DNA of 32,718 nt from the NCBI GenBank assembly GCA_000470535.1, contig CBRG010000069.1, positions 1 through 32,718 of the forward strand, read 5' to 3'. The DNA is from Streptomyces sp. AW19M42. Lineage in GTDB: Bacteria; Actinomycetota; Actinomycetes; Streptomycetales; Streptomycetaceae. The notes under the pieces are model-generated. The model was not told the DNA's origin. It saw only the letters and a list, made by a program, of their open reading frames with translations, and searched no databases. The number at the start of each line of letters is the position of its first letter. Position 1 is the first letter of the stretch. Positions 1 through 9,886 of this stretch are shown here, piece after piece. The position numbers were made by a program, and so were the translations under genes.

Positions 1-2081
<2,081 letters not shown>

Positions 2082-2414
2082 GCGTACCCCTCGCCCATCG
2101 TCAGTGCTCCTTCGGCCCTTCGCCCGGGACGCCCGAACACGGCACACAGGCGCTCGTCCAGTGGAACGAGCCGGCGCGCCGCGCGGCACGAAACGGTCGC
2201 GGACATACTGCATTCTCGCGGTCGTTCGCCGCCGCGGCAGCTCATTTCGCCACGGCTCGCTGTGGACTGCGCCACGTTGCGCGTCCCCCGGTTCCGCCGT
2301 ACCACAACGGGGGCCAAAACGGTCCCCTTTTCCGGACATTGACGAACGAAGCGACGATGATCCGGGCGCGGTGCAACGATCGGCCAGCCTACCTCCCGCC
2401 GTGTGCCGACAGGG
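2082..2414. other. Intergenic region between cobL and the BluB/CobT gene
   Basis: This is 333 bp with no convincing conserved gene. I see no cobalamin riboswitch core. On the minus strand a 42-codon ORF (ATG near 2206) runs to a TGA at 2078-2080 that overlaps the downstream ATG as ATGA. Inside it a GAAGGAG precedes another in-frame ATG at 2096, which would give a six-codon peptide (MGEGYA) ending at the same TGA. Either could couple translation into the cob gene, but neither is supported by a known family. Confidence 0.4.
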
Positions 2415-3653
2415 TCAGGGGGCGAGATCCGAACGCAGTGCGGACAACAGGAAGACGACCGAGCGTTCGCGCTCCGACCATGCGGACGTGTCGAGTTCGA
2501 CGGACTGCAGGAGCGAGCAGGCGACCGCGTATCCGTTCTCGGTGAGGGCGGCGCCCAGCGCCTCGGCCTCGTCCCGGGTCGAGGCATGGGTCACGATCCG
2601 TTCCGGCCTGCGGTCCGCGACAGCGGTGACGACGGCGACGCCGCCGCCCCCGATCCGTACGACATCGGGTTCCGGCAGCCTCTCCAGCACGTGCGGGGCG
2701 CGTCCCTCGACCACCTGGAGCTGGACTCCGAAGGCCCGTGCCGCCGCCGCGGTGCGGTCGCAGGCGTCCCGGTCGCTGTCCACGGCGAGGACCGCGGCAC
2801 CGAACCGCGCCGCCTCCACCGCCAGGGCGCCGCTGCCCGAGCCGATGTCCCAGACCAGGTCGCCGGTCCGGGGGCCGAGGTGGGCGAGCTGGGCGGCGCG
2901 CAGTCCGGGGGTCTCGCCCTCGCCGCTCTCCCCCATGGGCTCCGCTCCCTCGCCCCGGTAGGCGCCGGCGGGCAGCGCCCAGCCGCGTACACCCCGGGGG
3001 TAGTCGGGGTGGCGGCCGGCGATCCACGCCCCGTCGGCCCGCTGTTCGGGGCCGCCGCCGATGACGATGACGACGTTGGGGTCGCGCCAGACGTGATCGG
3101 CGGCCTTCTCCGAGGTGACGACGGTGACCTGTTCGCGGGCGGTGCCGAGCTCCTCGCAGATGACGAACGTGCGGTGAACGCCTTCGAGCAGCAGGGCCAG
3201 TTCGGCGGGGCCCGCGCCGGGCGAGGTGAGGACGGCGACCTTGTGGTGGGCACGGCACACGTTCACCGCGCGGCGCAGGTTGCGGGGGTGCGCCACGACC
3301 GTCTGGGCGTCCTCCCACGGCATACCGGCGCGGGCGAAGGCGGTGGCGACGGCGGAGACGGCGGGCACCACTTCGACTTCGAGGCCGTGTTCGGGCGCGC
3401 GCAGGCTGCGGACGACTCCGAAGAACCCCGGGTCGCCGTCGGCGAGGACCACGGCGCTGCCCCGGTGGCCGGCGATCCGCCGGGCGGCCAGGTCGATCGA
3501 GCCGAGCCGGATCCGTTCCGCGCCGTGCGGCACTTCGGGCAGCGCGAGGTGGTGGGCGGCTCCGGCGACGAGCGTGGCGGCCGAGAGCGCGGCGGTGGCC
3601 ACTCTCGTCAGTGGTGAACCGTCCCAGCCGATCACTGTGACCCGGTCGGCCAT
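2415..3653 (-). CDS. cobL: Precorrin-6Y C5,15-methyltransferase (decarboxylating), CbiE-CbiT fusion
   Basis: A 412-residue protein of the usual CobL length. Residues about 5-205 form the CbiE tetrapyrrole methylase domain (start MADRVTVIGWDGSPL, with GDPGFFG and VVPAVSAV). Residues about 225-405 form the CbiT class I SAM methyltransferase domain, with the SAM loop DIGSGSGALAVEAAR near residue 268. The enzyme methylates C5 and C15 of precorrin-6Y and decarboxylates the C12 acetate side chain in aerobic cobalamin synthesis. The ATG at 3653 matches the family start; an AGGAGA lies 11-12 nt upstream, which is rather far. It is co-directional with the BluB/CobT gene 333 bp downstream. Confidence 0.92.
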   Translation of the reverse strand: MADRVTVIGWDGSPLTRVATAALSAATLVAGAAHHLALPEVPHGAERIRLGSIDLAARRIAGHRGSAVVLADGDPGFFGVVRSLRAPEHGLEVEVVPAVSAVATAFARAGMPWEDAQTVVAHPRNLRRAVNVCRAHHKVAVLTSPGAGPAELALLLEGVHRTFVICEELGTAREQVTVVTSEKAADHVWRDPNVVIVIGGGPEQRADGAWIAGRHPDYPRGVRGWALPAGAYRGEGAEPMGESGEGETPGLRAAQLAHLGPRTGDLVWDIGSGSGALAVEAARFGAAVLAVDSDRDACDRTAAAARAFGVQLQVVEGRAPHVLERLPEPDVVRIGGGGVAVVTAVADRRPERIVTHASTRDEAEALGAALTENGYAVACSLLQSVELDTSAWSERERSVVFLLSALRSDLAP

Positions 3654-3758
3654 CTGTCGTCAGTCTCCTGGAGTTGTTACAGGCGGGGATGGTCGCCCCG
3701 GAGCGGTCACGGCGGGACAACCCGGTCCGTGCCGGTGCGGTGCGGGGCCGGGGAGGGG

Positions 3759-4397
3759 TCAGTTCCAGTCGTTGTACGTACCGTATCCACCGGCGTCGGC
3801 GAGCTGCTCGGCGACTCCCTCCAGGTCCTCCGGGAGCAGGCCCCAGACGATCAGGTCGGTCCTGATGTCGGCCCATCCGCCGTCCTCGGTCTGCGAGCGG
3901 GCTATCCGGGCGTTGCGCAGGATCCCCTCGCTGATGCAGCCGAGCTTCTGGGCGACCTGCTGGGAGGCGGTGTTGTCGGCGGCGGTGCGCAGTTCTATCC
4001 GCTCGAAGCCCTGGTCGCGGAAGAGCCACTGGGCGAGGGCCAGCACGGACTCGGTGGCGTACCCCTCGCCGCGTGCCCACGGGGCGGTGATGTAGGCGGC
4101 CTCTGTGGCCAGCGTCCGCCAGTCCGTGTTGTGCAGCCGGACCGAGCCGACGAGGCGCTGGGTGAGGAACTCGGTGACGGCGAAGACGATGCCGTCGCCC
4201 TTGGTGCGCTGCGCGGGGGCGATCCTGCGGACCCAGCGTTCCGCGTCGACCTGGGTGTAGGGGTGGGGTGCCTCGGTCCAGGCCGTGACGAGTTCGTCGT
4301 TCATCATCTCGATGTACGCGGGGACGTCCGCCATGTCGAAGGGGCGCAGCACCAACCGATCCGTGCTGATGGAGATGTCCGGAAAGGTGGAAGTCAT
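3759..4397 (-). CDS. GNAT-family N-acetyltransferase (RimJ/RimL-like)
   Basis: A 212-residue protein beginning with a beta strand and STDRLVLRPF, the typical opening of Acetyltransf_3 (RimJ/RimL-type) enzymes. It has the acetyl-CoA-binding segment APWARGEGYATESVLALAQW and the following RIELRTAADNTASQQVAQKLG, which is the classic N-x-x-S-x-x-x-x-x-K-x-G ending. The substrate is not predictable. The ATG at 4397 has GGAG 6 nt upstream. An in-frame ATG four codons earlier (at 4409) is possible, and the longer open frame upstream is only a shadow of metQ. It sits between the met transporter terminator and cobL and is probably transcribed on its own. Confidence 0.85.
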   Translation of the reverse strand: MTSTFPDISISTDRLVLRPFDMADVPAYIEMMNDELVTAWTEAPHPYTQVDAERWVRRIAPAQRTKGDGIVFAVTEFLTQRLVGSVRLHNTDWRTLATEAAYITAPWARGEGYATESVLALAQWLFRDQGFERIELRTAADNTASQQVAQKLGCISEGILRNARIARSQTEDGGWADIRTDLIVWGLLPEDLEGVAEQLADAGGYGTYNDWN

Positions 4398-4479
4398 GCG
4401 CAGCTCCATGCCGAAGACCGTGTAAAGGCACAGCATGCAGCATCGGGCCGGGCCTGTGTATGGGCGGGTCCGCACGACG

Positions 4480-4514
4480 GAGCCCCGCACACCCGGGCGG
4501 GGTGTACGGGGCTC
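4480..4514 (-). terminator. Terminator hairpin of the metNIQ operon
   Basis: A 14-bp stem (4480-4493 pairing with 4501-4514) with a 7-nt loop lies 23 nt past the metQ stop codon. On the minus-strand RNA the single non-Watson-Crick position is a G-U pair. There is no long U tract, as is common in Streptomyces. It separates metQ from the GNAT gene. Confidence 0.75.
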
Positions 4515-4537
4515 GTCGGGCAAATGCCGCGCGGGGG

Positions 4538-5404
4538 TCAGGACTTGGCCGCGGGCCCGAAGGCCGGGATGACCGAGCCCCGGTAGCTGTCCTCGATGAA
4601 CTTCTTGACCGCGTCGGAGTGCAGGAGCTTCACCAGCTTCTGGACGCGGGCGTCCTTCTCGTTGCCCTTCTTCACGGCGACGATGTTGGCGTACGGGTTG
4701 CCGTCGGCCTTCTCGATCGAGAGGGCGTCGGTGGCGGGCTTGAGCTTGGCCTCGATGGCGTAGTTGCCGTTGATGACGGCGGCGTCCACGTCGTTCAGGG
4801 CGCGTGGGACGGTCGCGGCCTCCAGCTCCTTGAACGTGAGGCCCTTCTTGTCGGTGATGTCGCTCAGCTTGGCGCTGGTGCCGACGCCGTCCTTGAGGGT
4901 GATCAGGCCGTTGTCCGCGAGCAGCTGGAGCGCGCGGCCCTCGTTGGTGGTGTCGTTCGGTACGGCGATGGTCTGGCCGGACTTGATGCCGTCCAGGTCC
5001 TTGATCTTGTGGGAGTAGAGGCCGAGGGGCTCCAGGTGAACGGTGCCGACGGAGACCAGGTGCGTGTTGTTCTTCTTGTTGAAGTCGTCGAGGTAGGGCT
5101 GGTGCTGGAAGAAGTTGGCGTCGACCTGGCCGGTCTCGGTGGCGGTGTTCGGCAGGACGTAGTCCGTGAACTCCTTGACCTCCAGCTTGAGGCCGGCCTT
5201 GGCCGCCAGGTTCTTCTTGACGAAGTTCAGGATGTCGGCGTGCGGCGTCGGGGACGCGGCGACGACGAGGGCCTTGGAGGTGTCGGCCTTGGCGCCGGTC
5301 TCGCTCTTGGACGCCGGGTCGGAGTCCGTGCCGCACGCGGTGAGGCCGAAGGCGAGGGCGGCGGTGGCGGCGGCAGCTGCGGTGATCTTGATGTTCTTGC
5401 GCAC
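4538..5404 (-). CDS. metQ: Methionine ABC transporter substrate-binding lipoprotein
   Basis: A 288-residue protein of the NlpA/MetQ family (Lipoprotein_9). The GTG at 5404 follows AAAGAGG with 8 nt spacing. The N-terminus is a lipoprotein signal (VRKNIKI, an Ala-rich core, then LTAC with Cys24 as the lipidated residue). The mature part carries family signatures such as TPHADILNFVK, QVDANFFQHQPYL, TVHLEPLGLYSHKI and AVPNDTTNEGRAL. It captures methionine outside the membrane and delivers it to MetN-MetI. It is the last gene of metN-metI-metQ, 71 bp after metI, and is followed by a strong terminator. Confidence 0.95.
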   Translation of the reverse strand: MRKNIKITAAAAATAALAFGLTACGTDSDPASKSETGAKADTSKALVVAASPTPHADILNFVKKNLAAKAGLKLEVKEFTDYVLPNTATETGQVDANFFQHQPYLDDFNKKNNTHLVSVGTVHLEPLGLYSHKIKDLDGIKSGQTIAVPNDTTNEGRALQLLADNGLITLKDGVGTSAKLSDITDKKGLTFKELEAATVPRALNDVDAAVINGNYAIEAKLKPATDALSIEKADGNPYANIVAVKKGNEKDARVQKLVKLLHSDAVKKFIEDSYRGSVIPAFGPAAKS

Positions 5405-5475
5405 GAAGAGTGCCTCTTTCGGATGGTGATGGTGGTACGCCCGGACAAGGAGTGCGGGCTCGGGGAGGAGAAGTC

Positions 5476-6147
5476 TCAGGAGGTGGTGCGGCCCCGGCGG
5501 GCCAGCAGGCGTACGGCTGTGTCGCCGATCAGCTGGATCACGGTCACGATGACGATCAGCAGCGCGACGGTGATGAGCATGAACTGGTTGTCGAAGCGCT
5601 GGAATCCGTAGGTGACGGCCTTGGAGCCGAGTCCTTCGCCGCCGACCGCGCCGGCCATCGCGGAGTAGCCGATGAGCACGATGACGGTGGTGGTGACACC
5701 GGAGACGAGGGAGGGCAGCGCCTGCGGCAGCAGGACCTTGCGGACGATCGTCGGGATGGAGCCGCCCATGGACTGGACGGCCTCGACGAGTCCGTGGTCG
5801 ACCTCGCGCACCGCCGTCTCGACGAGCCGCGCGAAGAACGGGATGGCACCGACGGCCAGCGGCACGATCATCGCGGTCGGGCCGATGAAGGTGCCGACGA
5901 CCCAGGTGGTGAAGGGGATCAGGGCGATCAGCAGGATGATGAACGGCAGTGAGCGGCCAATGTTCACGATGACGCCGATGACCTTGTTCACCGGGGTGTT
6001 CCGCAGCAGTCCGCCCTTGTCGGTGAGGACGAGCAGAACGCCGAGCGGCAGGCCGACCAGGACGGTGACGACCGCCGACCACAGGACCATGTAGAGGGTG
6101 TCGACGGTGCCCTGCGTCAGCAGCGGCTGCATTTCGGACCAGGTCAC
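5476..6147 (-). CDS. metI: Methionine ABC transporter permease
   Basis: A 223-residue integral membrane protein of the BPD_transp_1 family, the normal MetI length, with about five hydrophobic segments. The permease coupling (EAA) loop is visible as VETAVREVDHGLVEAVQSMGG followed by LPQALPSLVSG. The GTG start at 6147 overlaps the metN stop codon as GTGA, which implies translational coupling. It forms the membrane channel of the MetNIQ importer. Confidence 0.95.
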   Translation of the reverse strand: MTWSEMQPLLTQGTVDTLYMVLWSAVVTVLVGLPLGVLLVLTDKGGLLRNTPVNKVIGVIVNIGRSLPFIILLIALIPFTTWVVGTFIGPTAMIVPLAVGAIPFFARLVETAVREVDHGLVEAVQSMGGSIPTIVRKVLLPQALPSLVSGVTTTVIVLIGYSAMAGAVGGEGLGSKAVTYGFQRFDNQFMLITVALLIVIVTVIQLIGDTAVRLLARRGRTTS

Positions 6148-7202
6148 TTCGCCACCTCCTTGGTGAGCGGTGCGGGAATCGTCGCGGGTTCGGCGTCCGT
6201 GTTCTCGACGACCTCGGCCTGCAGGCCCTGCTCGCGCAGGAAGCCGATGGGCACGACGTTCTCCTCGAACCGGCCGGGCAGCTCGATGCGCATCCGGCCG
6301 ACCTGCCTGCCTGCGACGGTGTCCATCGCGGCGCCCAGGATCGAGATGTCGATGTTGTACGTACGGGAGAGCTGCGAGATCACCGGCCGGGCGGCGGCAT
6401 CGCCGTGGAAGGTGACGTCGACGACCGTGCTGTCGGGTCCGGAGGCGCTGCCGCCGACGGGGAACAGCTCGTGGGCGAGTTCGGAGCCGGGGGTCGCGAG
6501 CAGTTCGCCCACGGTGCCGGACTCGACGATGCGGCCCCCGCGCATCAGCGCGGCGGAGTCGCAGACGGTCTTGACGACGTCCATCTCGTGCGTGATGAGC
6601 AGGACGGTGAGGCCGAGCTGCTGGTTGAGGTCGCGCAGCAGCTGGAGGATGGAGCGGGTGGTCTCGGGGTCCAGCGCCGAGGTCGCCTCGTCGGAGAGCA
6701 GCACCTTGGGGTCGCCGGCCAGGGCGCGGGCGATGCCGACGCGCTGCTTCTGACCGCCGGAGAGCTGGCCGGGGTAGGCCCTGGCCTTGTCGGAGAGGCC
6801 GACCAGGTCGAGGAGTTCGAGGGCCTTGCGGGTCCGTTCGCGGCCGGTGACGCCGAGGATCTCCAGCGGGAGTTCGACGTTGTCCCGCACGGTGCGGGAG
6901 GCCAGCAGGTTGAAGTGCTGGAAGACCATCCCGATGCGGCTGCGCGCCTCGCGCAGTTCCCTGCCCGCCCGGCGGCCGCGGCCCGCGAGGGCCGTCAGGT
7001 CCTGGCCGGCCACGGTGACGGTGCCGGAGGTGGGGCGCTCCAGCAGGTTGACGCAGCGGATGAGGGAGGACTTTCCGGCGCCGCTCTGTCCGATGACGCC
7101 GTACACCTCGCCCTCGCGGACATGGAGGTCGACGCCGTCCAGAGCGGTGACCTCGCGGTCGCGCGACTGGTAGACCTTCGTGAGGCCCGTAGTGGTGATC
7201 AC
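6144..7202 (-). CDS. metN: Methionine ABC transporter ATP-binding protein
   Basis: A 352-residue ATPase with Walker A GQSGAGKSS, signature LSGGQKQRVGIARAL, Walker B VLLSDEATSALD and H-loop LLITHEMDVV. The C-terminal NIL (ACT-like) domain (VISQLSRTYNIDISILGAAM and following residues) binds methionine and mediates transinhibition in characterised MetN proteins. I chose the GTG at 7202 (VITTTGLTKVY) because MetN proteins begin there and a GGAAA lies about 7 nt upstream. In-frame GTG codons at 7217 and 7250 are alternatives with weaker ribosome sites. It is the first gene of metNIQ and lies about 225 bp downstream of a possible leader peptide. Confidence 0.93.
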   Translation of the reverse strand: MITTTGLTKVYQSRDREVTALDGVDLHVREGEVYGVIGQSGAGKSSLIRCVNLLERPTSGTVTVAGQDLTALAGRGRRAGRELREARSRIGMVFQHFNLLASRTVRDNVELPLEILGVTGRERTRKALELLDLVGLSDKARAYPGQLSGGQKQRVGIARALAGDPKVLLSDEATSALDPETTRSILQLLRDLNQQLGLTVLLITHEMDVVKTVCDSAALMRGGRIVESGTVGELLATPGSELAHELFPVGGSASGPDSTVVDVTFHGDAAARPVISQLSRTYNIDISILGAAMDTVAGRQVGRMRIELPGRFEENVVPIGFLREQGLQAEVVENTDAEPATIPAPLTKEVAK

Positions 7203-7274
7203 AGGGGTTTCCGTCACTGTCGAGTGCGCGGCGCGGTGTCCGCCGGGCACGGGGCATTCGTCCGGTGGGGCTGT

Positions 7275-7299
7275 TCGGACGTTCGATCGGACGTTTCGA
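7275..7299. repeat. Tandem near-palindromic repeat in the metN leader
   Basis: TCGGACGTTCGA and TCGGACGTTTCGA lie back to back between the putative leader ORF and metN. Each unit is nearly self-complementary around ACGT. It could be an operator or part of an RNA fold upstream of metN. No regulator is assigned. Confidence 0.4.
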
Positions 7300-7397
7300 G
7301 CGGGGGTCTCGGCGCGGCCCGGCGCGGTGGTGACCGCGGGGCGGCGTGCCGGAGCAGGCTCGTTCCGCTGGGTGCGGACGGCTCGGGCTCGGTCTCG

Positions 7398-7434
7398 CTT
7401 CGGGGCGCGAGGCTCAGTCGCGGGCCCTCAGAAG
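7398..7434 (-). promoter_or_regulatory. Hairpin overlapping the end of the putative metN leader ORF
   Basis: On the minus-strand RNA, CUUC pairs with GAAG, then GGG with CCC, then CGCGA with UCGCG, around a 7-nt loop; the leader stop codon is bulged in the 5' arm. A hairpin that starts in the last codons of a short ORF is the layout expected of a translation-controlled attenuator. I could not identify the alternative fold. Confidence 0.4.
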
Positions 7435-7514
7435 GCGCGCATTCGACACGTACAACGAGCACCGGGCGTCGTGATCGCCTCGGTCGCAAGGGTGCGGCTG
7501 CTCGTCGTGGTCAT
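7428..7514 (-). CDS. Putative leader peptide upstream of metNIQ
   Basis: A 28-codon ORF with an ATG at 7514 and a TGA at 7428-7430. The peptide starts MTTTSSRTLATEA and ends ARCTCRMRAF. Two Cys codons (both TGT) separated by one codon, then Arg-Met, sit near the end, just before a hairpin. This fits a ribosome-stalling leader that senses sulfur amino acid supply (Cys-tRNA or Met-tRNA) ahead of a methionine importer. The ribosome site is weak (GGA only 2 nt before ATG), so translation may be leaderless. No homologue search was possible. The main alternative is a chance ORF. Confidence 0.45.
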   Translation of the reverse strand: MTTTSSRTLATEAITTPGARCTCRMRAF

Positions 7515-7766
7515 GTTCCAAGTAGAACAGACACAACGGTCCACCCCGACCGGATGTCCGAATAGCGGACGCCCGTGGATGACGCAGCGGCCGCGCTGCG
7601 GCGGCCGTCTCGATTTCTCGCCGCACCGCTGTGACCTGCACCGATTCGCGGAGCGGGCGAGGGGTGACGCGATCGGCCACCGGAACGGCCCGGTCCTGTC
7701 CTGTGGCCAAGGCCACGATCGTCGTGCGGGTACGGGGGCGCACGCGGCGGGTGGCCCGGCCCGTAA

Positions 7767-7778
7767 TACCCTCGGCTC
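7767..7778 (+). promoter_or_regulatory. Probable -10 element giving a leaderless transcript
   Basis: TACCCT (7767-7772) fits TANNNT and ends 6 nt before the ATG at 7779, so transcription would begin at about the start codon. No Shine-Dalgarno sequence is seen. The -35 box is not clear. Confidence 0.45.
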
Positions 7779-8138
7779 ATGCTTGACGCCCTGACGATCG
7801 CGGTCGGCGTGGCCGCCCTCGCCCTCGCCGCCTGGTGCGGATTCGCCGCCTACCGGGACCAGCCGACCAAGGACTGGCACTTCATCGCAATGGCCGTGGT
7901 CTCGGTGCTCGCGCTGGCCCAGCTGGTGGTCGGGATCGTGCAGCTGGCCCGCGGCGAGCGGCCGGAGCAGGGCATGACCATCTTCATCGCGTACCTGGTC
8001 GGGGCCTTCCTCGCCGTACCGGCGGCGGGGTTCCTGTCGCTGAGCGAGCGGACCCGGTGGGGTTCGGTGACGGTGGCGGCGGGCGCGGTCGTACTGGCCG
8101 TGCTCGAAGTACGGCTCTACGACATCTGGGGAAACTGA
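7779..8138 (+). CDS. Small integral membrane protein, function unknown
   Basis: A 119-residue protein with four hydrophobic segments: one at the N-terminus (LTIAVGVAALALAAWCGFAA), then AMAVVSVLALAQLVVGIV, IFIAYLVGAFLAVPAAGFL and VTVAAGAVVLAVLEV. It is conserved-looking actinobacterial membrane protein sequence with no catalytic motif I recognise. The next gene starts 2 bp after its stop, so the two are probably co-transcribed and may form a complex. It diverges from metNIQ. Confidence 0.8.
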   Translation: MLDALTIAVGVAALALAAWCGFAAYRDQPTKDWHFIAMAVVSVLALAQLVVGIVQLARGERPEQGMTIFIAYLVGAFLAVPAAGFLSLSERTRWGSVTVAAGAVVLAVLEVRLYDIWGN

Positions 8139-8140
8139 CC

Positions 8141-8578
8141 GTGACCGACACCGACAGCACCCCCGCGGCGGACACCGGCGAGAAGAAGCCATTCGACCTG
8201 GGAACCGGCCCGGGCCGGGTACTGGTCTGGTTCTACGGCGTGTTCACCGTGGCGGCGGCGTCCCGATCGATCGTCCAGATGATCCTGGACTTCGGCAAGG
8301 CCCCGCTGGCCTATGTGCTGTCGGCGGTCGCCGCGCTCGTCTACGGCTTCATCACGTATTCGCTGGTGCGCGGTGGGGAGCGGGCGCGCAGGACGGCGCT
8401 GGTGTGCTGCGCCGCCGAGCTCGCCGGCGTCCTGATCGTGGGTACGTGGACGCTGGCGGAGCCGTCCGCGTTCGCGGATGCCACCGTTTGGTCGGACTTC
8501 GGCGCGGGCTACCTGCTCATCCCGGTGATCCTGCCGGTCACCGGGATGATCTGGCTGCGCCGCGCCAGGACCGCGTAA
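8141..8578 (+). CDS. Small integral membrane protein, function unknown
   Basis: A 145-residue protein with a hydrophilic N-terminus (VTDTDSTPAADTGEKKPFD) and about four membrane segments (LVWFYGVFTVAAASRS, LAYVLSAVAALVYGFITY, ALVCCAAELAGVLIVGTWTL and YLLIPVILPVTGMIWL). The GTG at 8141 follows GGGGA with 8 nt spacing and lies 2 bp after the previous stop. The family is not identified. It converges on the downstream GNAT gene with a 9-bp gap. Confidence 0.8.
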   Translation: MTDTDSTPAADTGEKKPFDLGTGPGRVLVWFYGVFTVAAASRSIVQMILDFGKAPLAYVLSAVAALVYGFITYSLVRGGERARRTALVCCAAELAGVLIVGTWTLAEPSAFADATVWSDFGAGYLLIPVILPVTGMIWLRRARTA

Positions 8579-8587
8579 CCGCCGGGC

Positions 8588-9091
8588 TCAGGCGCTGGTC
8601 ACGTACGCGGCGGCCGAGGCCTCCTTCTCCAGCAGGATCATCCGGACGCCGTCCTGGCCGGTGGCGTTGCCCACGGGGGCGTAGCCGGCCCGGCGGTAGA
8701 GCCGCAGGTTGCTCTCGCTGAGGTGCCCGGTGTGCAGCTGGAAGCGGGTGGCCGAGCGCTGGTCCGCGAGGCCGGACTCCGCCGCACTCAGCAGCCGGGC
8801 GCCGAGGCCGTGCCCCTGGAGCCTGGGGTGGACGCAGAGCCGTCCGATCAGTCCGATGCCGCCCTGGTCCGCGGAGCCGCGTACCGTCCCGACGACTTCC
8901 TCACCGAGCCGGGCCACGAACACCAGGTCCGTGGCGATTTCGGCGCGCAGTGAGTCGAGGGTCTGGACGAGTGGGTCGATCCGGTAGTTCCCGTACAGCT
9001 CCGCCTCGCTCTGAAAGCTGAGGTACTGGAGCTTCAAGATCTGTTCGGCGTCCTGTGTGCCCGCCGCCGAGATGATCACGCTCATGCCCAT
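8588..9091 (-). CDS. GNAT-family N-acetyltransferase
   Basis: A 167-residue Acetyltransf_1 protein. The acetyl-CoA motif is LIGRLCVHPRLQGHGLGARLLSAAE (residue pattern R/Q-x-x-G-x-G/A), followed by FQLHTGHLSESNLRLYRRAGY, where the N-L-x-L-Y-x-x-x-G-Y ending is typical. The acceptor substrate is unknown. I chose the ATG at 9091, which has GGGAGG 9 nt upstream; ATG codons at 9085 and 9112 are in frame and possible. It lies 37 bp downstream of the sigma-factor-like gene and is probably co-transcribed with it. Confidence 0.85.
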   Translation of the reverse strand: MGMSVIISAAGTQDAEQILKLQYLSFQSEAELYGNYRIDPLVQTLDSLRAEIATDLVFVARLGEEVVGTVRGSADQGGIGLIGRLCVHPRLQGHGLGARLLSAAESGLADQRSATRFQLHTGHLSESNLRLYRRAGYAPVGNATGQDGVRMILLEKEASAAAYVTSA

Positions 9092-9128
9092 CCGTGCACG
9101 CCTCCCGCTCATCTGATCCGCCGGTTGT

Positions 9129-9695
9129 CTACCGCTCCTTTCCCCGCAGTTCAGGAGCTACAACCTCCGCCGCCAGCATTCTGCGCAGACATCCAAGGCA
9201 TCGGGAACGGATCGGACCCAAACTCCCCTGTGACATAGCCAACTCCCCTGCGATCTCCCGGTAGGTGGGATCGCTCGGGGCCAACAGCGCGCTCAGCAGT
9301 CGGGCGCAGCGGGCCGGAAGCCGGTCGACCGCCGCACGCAGTAACCGGCGCTGGTCGGCGCCGGCGAACGCCCGCTCCGGGCAGCCGGCCGGATCGGGGG
9401 CCGTCTCGTCGCGGTAGGGCCGTTCGTTGCGGACGGTGCGGCGGGCCCGGCGGGCCTCTCCCCGCACGGTGTCCCGGACCCAGCGGGCGGCGTCCTCCGG
9501 CGGCCCCTGCTCGGGCAGCCGTTCCAGGAGGCGCAGCCAGACGGCCTGTTCGAGATCGGCGCGGTCGACGGCGGCGCCGGTGGCCGAGGCCGCCGCCTCG
9601 GCCCCGGCCTCCGCGGTGACCAGCGGGTACAGGGTCCGGACGACGGCTGCCGGAGCGGGCCTGGACGGTGCCGCTGAAAGATCGAGAAGCGTCAT
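9129..9695 (-). CDS. ECF-like RNA polymerase sigma factor (sigma-70 family)
   Basis: A 188-residue protein. Its C-terminal part has a sigma region 4-type helix-turn-helix (PTYREIAGELAMSQGSLGPI, then RSRCLGCLRRML), preceded by a region 2-like helix set (VDRADLEQAVWLRLLERLPEQGPPEDAARWVRDTVRGEARR). It would direct RNA polymerase to a specific promoter set. No anti-sigma gene is adjacent. The ATG at 9695 has only a weak GGTGG upstream. The region 2 match is poor, so a short atypical ECF protein is the safest description. Confidence 0.75.
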   Translation of the reverse strand: MTLLDLSAAPSRPAPAAVVRTLYPLVTAEAGAEAAASATGAAVDRADLEQAVWLRLLERLPEQGPPEDAARWVRDTVRGEARRARRTVRNERPYRDETAPDPAGCPERAFAGADQRRLLRAAVDRLPARCARLLSALLAPSDPTYREIAGELAMSQGSLGPIRSRCLGCLRRMLAAEVVAPELRGKER

Positions 9696-9826
9696 GCACC
9701 CACCCGACGCGTGTCCGCGGCCGCCGGTTGCCGAACCGGCCGGGCACCACCCGACCGGGGCACGCCCGGCCGGGTGCTGACGGGTCGGCACCCCGCCGGA
9801 CGGCCAACGGTAGGCCGGACTCGGCG

Positions 9827-9886
9827 CTAGGGCCTGTCTTCGAACTGCCGTCTGTCGCGCGACGGCACTTTGACGACGGGCCCTAG
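9827..9886. mobile_element. 60-bp MITE-like inverted-repeat element
   Basis: The element runs from CTAG (9827-9830) to CTAG (9883-9886). The outer 11 bp of each end, CTAGGGCCTGT and the complement of ACGGGCCCTAG, match at 10 of 11 positions. A central stem TGCCGTC/GACGGCA surrounds TGTCGCGC, and the intermediate parts also pair imperfectly. GGGCCTGTCTTCGAA-type ends flanked by CTAG are familiar from Streptomyces insertion sequences and their non-autonomous derivatives (IS5-like); that assignment is from memory. It carries no gene. Confidence 0.65.

Noticed and set aside
2082..2414. Cobalamin riboswitch upstream of the BluB/CobT gene
   Set aside because: No B12-box-like core or conserved fold was seen on the minus strand.
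2389..4443. 684-codon minus-strand frame through cobL and the GNAT gene
   Set aside because: It is an out-of-frame shadow with Arg/Pro/Gly-rich sequence; the two real genes use other frames.
7203..7430. SAM riboswitch in the metN leader
   Set aside because: None of the conserved SAM-I or SAM-II core strings is present; the short ORF with a hairpin explains the region better.
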